Below, in pieces: positions 59,359 to 64,000 of a DNA stretch of 64,000 nucleotides. The notes beneath the pieces were generated by a model. It was not told the origin of the DNA, did no database searches, and saw only the letters and a list, made by a program, of their open reading frames with translations. This DNA comes from Homarus americanus (Eukaryota; Arthropoda; Malacostraca; Decapoda; Nephropidae): positions 10,344,563-10,408,562 of the forward strand of contig NW_024737068.1 of NCBI RefSeq assembly GCF_018991925.1, written 5' to 3'. The translations under genes and the position numbers were made by a program. Every line of letters begins with the position of its first letter. The stretch's first letter is position 1.

Positions 59359-59721
59359 CCAAATAAATGAAGTTTTCATTCATACCAACTTATCACCACA
59401 CAATAAATGAACATCATTGGGTACTATTATGTTCGCATCAGCCTCCTCGCTGACTACTAACTTTGGTTACGGTGTGTTTACGGATATTTGTCTTATTTTC
59501 TGCTTATATTCGCAATGTCTAACAAAATCTGTAAAGGTACAATAAACTGACAATTTATTACCAATAGGTTAGCAGAGATATGATGGAACACGCCCCTGTG
59601 ATTCACAGCGACTTATTGTAAAATTTCCCTGTTAACCCCTTCAGTGCTTGAAGTTTCTCTATAAACTGACTAACATCTTATGACGGTAGCCAGAATAAAA
59701 TCATAAGGTGTAGCTTATATA

Positions 59722-59723
<2 letters not shown>
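59359..59723. other. Intronic stretch, nothing recognised
   Basis: No supported feature. Confidence 0.4.

Positions 59724-59768
<45 letters not shown>
59724..59768. repeat. (TA)n microsatellite
   Basis: Pure TA run of 45 bp. Confidence 0.95.
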
Positions 59769-59769
<1 letters not shown>

Positions 59770-62610
59770 CACGCATTTGTCGAGTTTCAAAATAGTTGAA
59801 AACATTAAAAATCTGGCCGAACTGTTGCTGTTAGTAAACGAGCCTGAAGTTAGATTTTTTGCAACCTCCCACAAACAACAAACCACAAGAGGTTATTAAG
59901 GTATTTATGTTCTGATCACGTGAAAATTAGGTACCCTTAACCCCTTCTATCTATTTCTTTATCCATTAATTCATTTACATATTTATCTGTTTATTAATGT
60001 TATTAATCCTTTTACACAACTCCTAATACCTTATTCCCAGACTAACCATTGACGAACAAAACATCAACACACCTGACCTAAAACTAACACTGGGAGGAGG
60101 GAGTCTCACACATCTCAGCCTAACTCCAGCTCTCTTCTTGCCCCTAACTCCATCACTACTCCCTTCACTTTGTCTCCAGCATTCTCGTCCCCCTCATTTC
60201 TCCCTCCATTTCTCCTCGTCCTTCTTATTAATTTTCTCCACTCCATTCTTATCCTTTGTAATTAACGATCATCGTTCTATTTTATTTTCTTGTTTACTTT
60301 TTTAACACTAATCACATTCTTCCTCCATTTAACATTATTTCCTCGCCTTTTCGCACCATCCTAACTTCCCTTTTTTTTCACCAATCCTAGTTTCTCATCC
60401 TACCATTCCTGACCTTTTTTTTTATTACCCCTTTTCATTATTCATACCCACTCCTTTCTTGCCCTTCTCATCATTTCTTTCTGTTTCCTTTCCTTTCCAT
60501 CACTCTCACCCTCCTACTGTCTATCTTGGGTGGCCCTCTACCCCTCCTTCCATATGATGGGGCCACACTTCCAATAAAGTGGTCGGTATCCCTCAAATGG
60601 CCTTATTAGTAGATATTTTATTACCGAGAAGCAGGAAGCCTAACCACTCAGTACTCACTGTGGCTGACATTCGTCGTGTGGTACCCAGCATCAGCAAGAC
60701 ACCCCCACACCAAGGAATTTATCGTACCGTAAGCACCACCAGCTGCTAATCGACATATCATAGCACACGTCCGCCGCAGGATCATCCAGTAACGCGGCAT
60801 CCATCAGCATGCACATTTACAACCTCATTGTCGTCTTAGCAGCAGCAGCACAGTGTCACGCTATCTACAGAGATGTATCTGCACCATCTTAGTCACTCAC
60901 TCGCTGAGAAAAATTTAATGTCTCTCATCCATTAACAGAGGAAAAATAATCACTCCGATGGTAAGAAAGCTGGATGAGTTTGGCCGAAGACCTTGTTTAC
61001 TGAAGCTGCATTGTACTTATGGCACTTTTATTGGTGTGGTGGCCTTATAATGTATTAATGACCAAAGTGATTTAGGCAGTGATGACATGTTCTTGACATC
61101 TATCACGTGTTGAATCATTTATGAAGAGTTGATATATTTATGGCGCAATATATTGACTTATTTACGGCGTATGATGTTCGTTATTTAGGATGTAAATATA
61201 TTAATTATATGGTAATGACATATTTACGATTTTGTGAGGGCTTGTGAATGACAAAGTGATGACATGTCTCTGGGACAGTCGAGTAGAGCATGATGAAATA
61301 TTTTGAAGTAACGATGACGTCCTTAACACATACACAACACTGTTTCGTGCTCGTAATATCGGATAAGAATTGCGACAGTCATGAGTTATTACGTGATGCT
61401 TTTAGAAATAATTCAAATAAAAAAATGGGGAAACTTTTGTTATATAATATTAGGTATTATTTTTCAAGCTACTAGTCAAAGTATGTCGGCCAAAATATAT
61501 AGATTTTACGAGTCTACCGCAAAAATCATTTACATAATTATAAAATAGTTAGCCTTGATTTTTTTTTATTTAATATTGGTATGATATAATCAAATCCTGA
61601 CCACACGCTTGACCTAATGTTATATGAACTAGTACTAGGTGAATATCACAATAACACATTATAGCCTAATATTGCACTCACCAAATGTAAACAAACCTCC
61701 GACGGTCATGAGTGATGATTTTCGTACTTTGGTTTCGTAATGTTTCGCTCATTTGGCATCTCCATGAGTTGTTGACCTGATTTGTAATGTAATCATAATA
61801 CTATTAACAGTTACTCTGTTTACTGTATATGAAACAACCAGGCTTAACGTAGTTTATCTGCACACTTTAACAAAGTGCTTACCAAGTTTATAATTAGATG
61901 TATTAAAAGAATACAAGTGAAAATTTAAAAAATCCGCATCACATCCGCACCAAAGTGCGCGGATGCGAACATCACATACATCATAGTGCTTTTGTGATTT
62001 AAATCAAATGATTTAAATCACGTGATTTAAATAAGAGTAAAAAAAATATTATTTGAAACAAATTAATTTTTTTACCAATAATTGAAATTTATGTGTTTTC
62101 CCTTGAGATTCCTTGAGATAGTAGTGTAGTTACAGTGGATATTATATAACTATTTAGGATGTAGTACACGGGGTCCTCGTTACCTGTATACCTTGTACCG
62201 GTATACGTCATTTCACATATACGTCATTAACAATTATTGGAAGGTATTTTCATTATACATTACTTGTTTCACATATAGTTACGTCGTCTGCATAATCCAG
62301 TTTTATACTAAGTCTGTGTGAATCTGAATATGGCGTTAAAAACATCTAATATAATGTAAAAATAACTATACAAATTATTAAATCGAAAAGTTGCGAATTC
62401 GTATTCAGGGAAAGTTGTTGGAGATTCCAATAACTTGCTGACAAAAACCTATGACTCTTCAGGCTTCTACGCCCTTGACAAAAAACCTATGACCCTTCAG
62501 ACTTCTACGCCCTTAACTCATGAGACATAAAGGCAAGCATGAACTTACCATGCTTCCCAGATGGGCGCTGTAAGCGCGTCTGAGCTTCACCTTGCACAGG
62601 ATGTAGGGGG
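59769..62610. other. Intronic stretch with a pyrimidine-rich block
   Basis: No gene is recognised. 60,110-60,560 is strongly C+T rich on + (TCTCCTCGTCCTTCTT-like). Palindromic GATTTAAATC repeats lie at 61,995-62,032. Confidence 0.4.
61995..62032. repeat. Tandem ATTTAAAT palindromes
   Basis: Three TGATTTAAATCA-type palindromes follow each other at a 14-bp period (spacers AA and CG), next to CCGCAT/ATGCGG-rich inverted sequence at 61,931-61,970. Confidence 0.6.
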
Positions 62611-62640
62611 TGCCCCCCCCCCCCAAAAAAATATATATAC

Positions 62641-62715
<75 letters not shown>
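62611..62715. repeat. C-run, A-run and (TA)n
   Basis: A run of about 12 C, then 7 A, then TA repeats to 62,715. Confidence 0.93.
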
Positions 62716-62717
<2 letters not shown>

Positions 62718-62950
62718 TTAATAAAAGTGCTCTACAAGTGTTAAGTGTTTCTCATTCAACTGATACATAACACTAGTTGACAAGGGTTAGGTAACATGAA
62801 TCAAATACGCTGCACTTTGTTAATTTTGGGGTGCTTATTTCAAATATGGCAATAAAAAATGTCAGTCACGTAACATTTTTATGATATATGTGTGTATGTA
62901 GTGTAGGAATATAAGATTCGTACTTGTGTTGGTAGGGATATGTTAAATGC

Positions 62951-63957
62951 ATGGTTAGTAATACTGAACAGCAAGTGGGAGGAAATGCTGTCCCTAATCT
63001 CACTCTGTACACTATGCAGGATTCCTTCTGTGAGTGTACTGATGTAGATGGACTGATATCAGAGTTGGGAGAAAAACAAGACCCAAAGGAATGGCGGCTT
63101 TTCATAGATTCCTCCAAGTTTAGTTCGAAAGCAGTATTGTTGCATAATGGGAACCAGAAGCCCTCAGTTCCAGTTGCGCATTCTGTAGGTTTGAAGGAAA
63201 CGTCTGATAGTATGGAGAAAATACTGACCGCTATTAAATACAAGTTGTATAGAATGGCAGATCTGCTGCGATTTGAAGGTTATAACCTTCTACTCGGCCT
63301 TCAAGGAGGGTTCACGAAATATTGCTGTTTTCTATGTTTTTGGGACAGCATAGCAACAGAAAAACACTACAACACAAAGGACTGGCCAAAGAGAGAAGAG
63401 TTTGTTCCAGGAAAAAGCAACGTTAAATATACTCCTTTACACATCAAGTTGGGACTAATGAAGAATTTTGTGAATGTTTTGGACAAACAAGGTGATGGGT
63501 TCGTGTACTTTAGGGGGAAATTCTCACAGCTAAGTGATGCTAAGGTCAAAGAGGGTATCTTTGTTGGCCCACAGATAAGAAAGTTACTTCGCGATGACGA
63601 CTTTGAGAACAAACTGAATGAAAATGAGTTAGTTGCATGGAAATGCTTCACATCTGTAGTCAAGGGGTTTCTTGGAAACAAGAAGGAAGAAAACTATTGC
63701 CAACGTGTAGAGGAACTCTTAAGAAAATACAAAAAACTTAGGATGCAGGATGTCCCTGAAAGTGCACCTCCTACATTCGCACCTGGACCTTTTTCCTGAG
63801 AATCTGGGGGGGTAGTGATGAACAGGGAGAGCGATTTCATCAGGACATTAGACGTATGGAGGAAAGGTACCAGGGTAGATGGGATCCTGCCATGATGGGG
63901 GACTATTGCTGGTGTTTACAATCAGAGGACAATACAACACATAAAAGGATGAAATAA
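62951..63957 (+). pseudogene. Uncharacterised repetitive arthropod protein family, C-terminal half
   Basis: The first frame (282 codons to a TGA at 63,797-63,799) contains WRLFIDSSKFSSKAVLLHNGN, VPVAHSVGLKET, a CCFLCFWDS cysteine pair, then PLHIKLGLMKNFVNVLDKQG, EGIFVGPQIRKLLRDDDF and FLGNKKEENYCQRVEELL. After the stop the family text continues in other frames: PENLG, then, beyond a G7 run at 63,806-63,812, GSDEQGERFHQDIRRMEERY and GRWDPAMMGDYCW, ending at a TAA at 63,955-63,957. Two frameshifts therefore break it. I recognise the family from many arthropod genomes, where it is multi-copy and uncharacterised. An RNase H-like (DDE) fold is conceivable from the FIDSSK strand and GERFH, but unproven. 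Confidence 0.6.
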
Positions 63958-64000
63958 AATAACAAATGCCCATACAGTGGCTAATTTAATACTTTTTGTC

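Overview
The window looks like repeat-rich nuclear DNA of an arthropod, most likely a decapod crustacean. This rests on the hedgehog-type exon, TTAGG-like stretches, tRNA-derived SINEs and abundant (TA)n microsatellites. It is not prokaryotic. Almost everything is mobile DNA or tandem repeat. The one convincing host gene is exon 1 of a hedgehog gene (46,309-46,661, + strand). It ends in a good splice donor, so the following 17.3 kb or more would be its first intron. The exon carries an apparent one-base deletion.

Layout. 1-2.48 kb: decayed Helitron (Rep and helicase remnants). 2.4-5.67 kb and 5.77-8.82 kb: the same ~3.2 kb segment twice (33-bp minisatellite plus two SINEs) around a 100-N gap, probably an unmerged contig overlap. 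9.1-9.7 kb: fragment of an uncharacterised repetitive arthropod protein family. 10.06-10.44 kb: palindrome of two SINE arms. 10.45-10.71 kb: short Helitron derivative with the same ends as the large one. 13.87-18.36 kb: LINE fragment interrupted by a 2.93-kb hAT-like transposon with an 8-bp target-site duplication. 18.94-24.03 kb: two abutting minisatellites (39 and 46 bp). 24.8-25.8 kb: a second 3' end of the same LINE, inverted.

26.4-26.63 kb: (TTA)n followed by a SINE. 28.4-32.4 kb: decayed DIRS-like retrotransposon (RT tail and RNase H). 33.22-42.00 kb: env-bearing Gypsy-class LTR retrotransposon on the minus strand (gag, protease, RT, RNase H/integrase, env). Its LTRs differ at only two sites, yet the coding frames contain several nonsense codons. 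42.0-42.3 kb: tail of another LINE. 42.36-45.4 kb: 24-bp minisatellite. 46.1-46.66 kb: CpG-rich leader and hedgehog exon 1. 47.5-51.9 kb: a three-subfamily minisatellite inside intron 1. 52-62.9 kb: AT-rich intron with long (TA)n tracts and a 26-bp minisatellite showing a 104-bp higher-order period. 62.95-63.96 kb: the C-terminal half of the repetitive protein family seen at 9 kb.

The mobile genes are unrelated insertions rather than one pathway. No convincing new defence or metabolic system is visible. The best candidates for something undescribed are the repetitive protein family and the env-bearing LTR element. Family names rest on pattern recognition of the translated sequence; no database search was possible.
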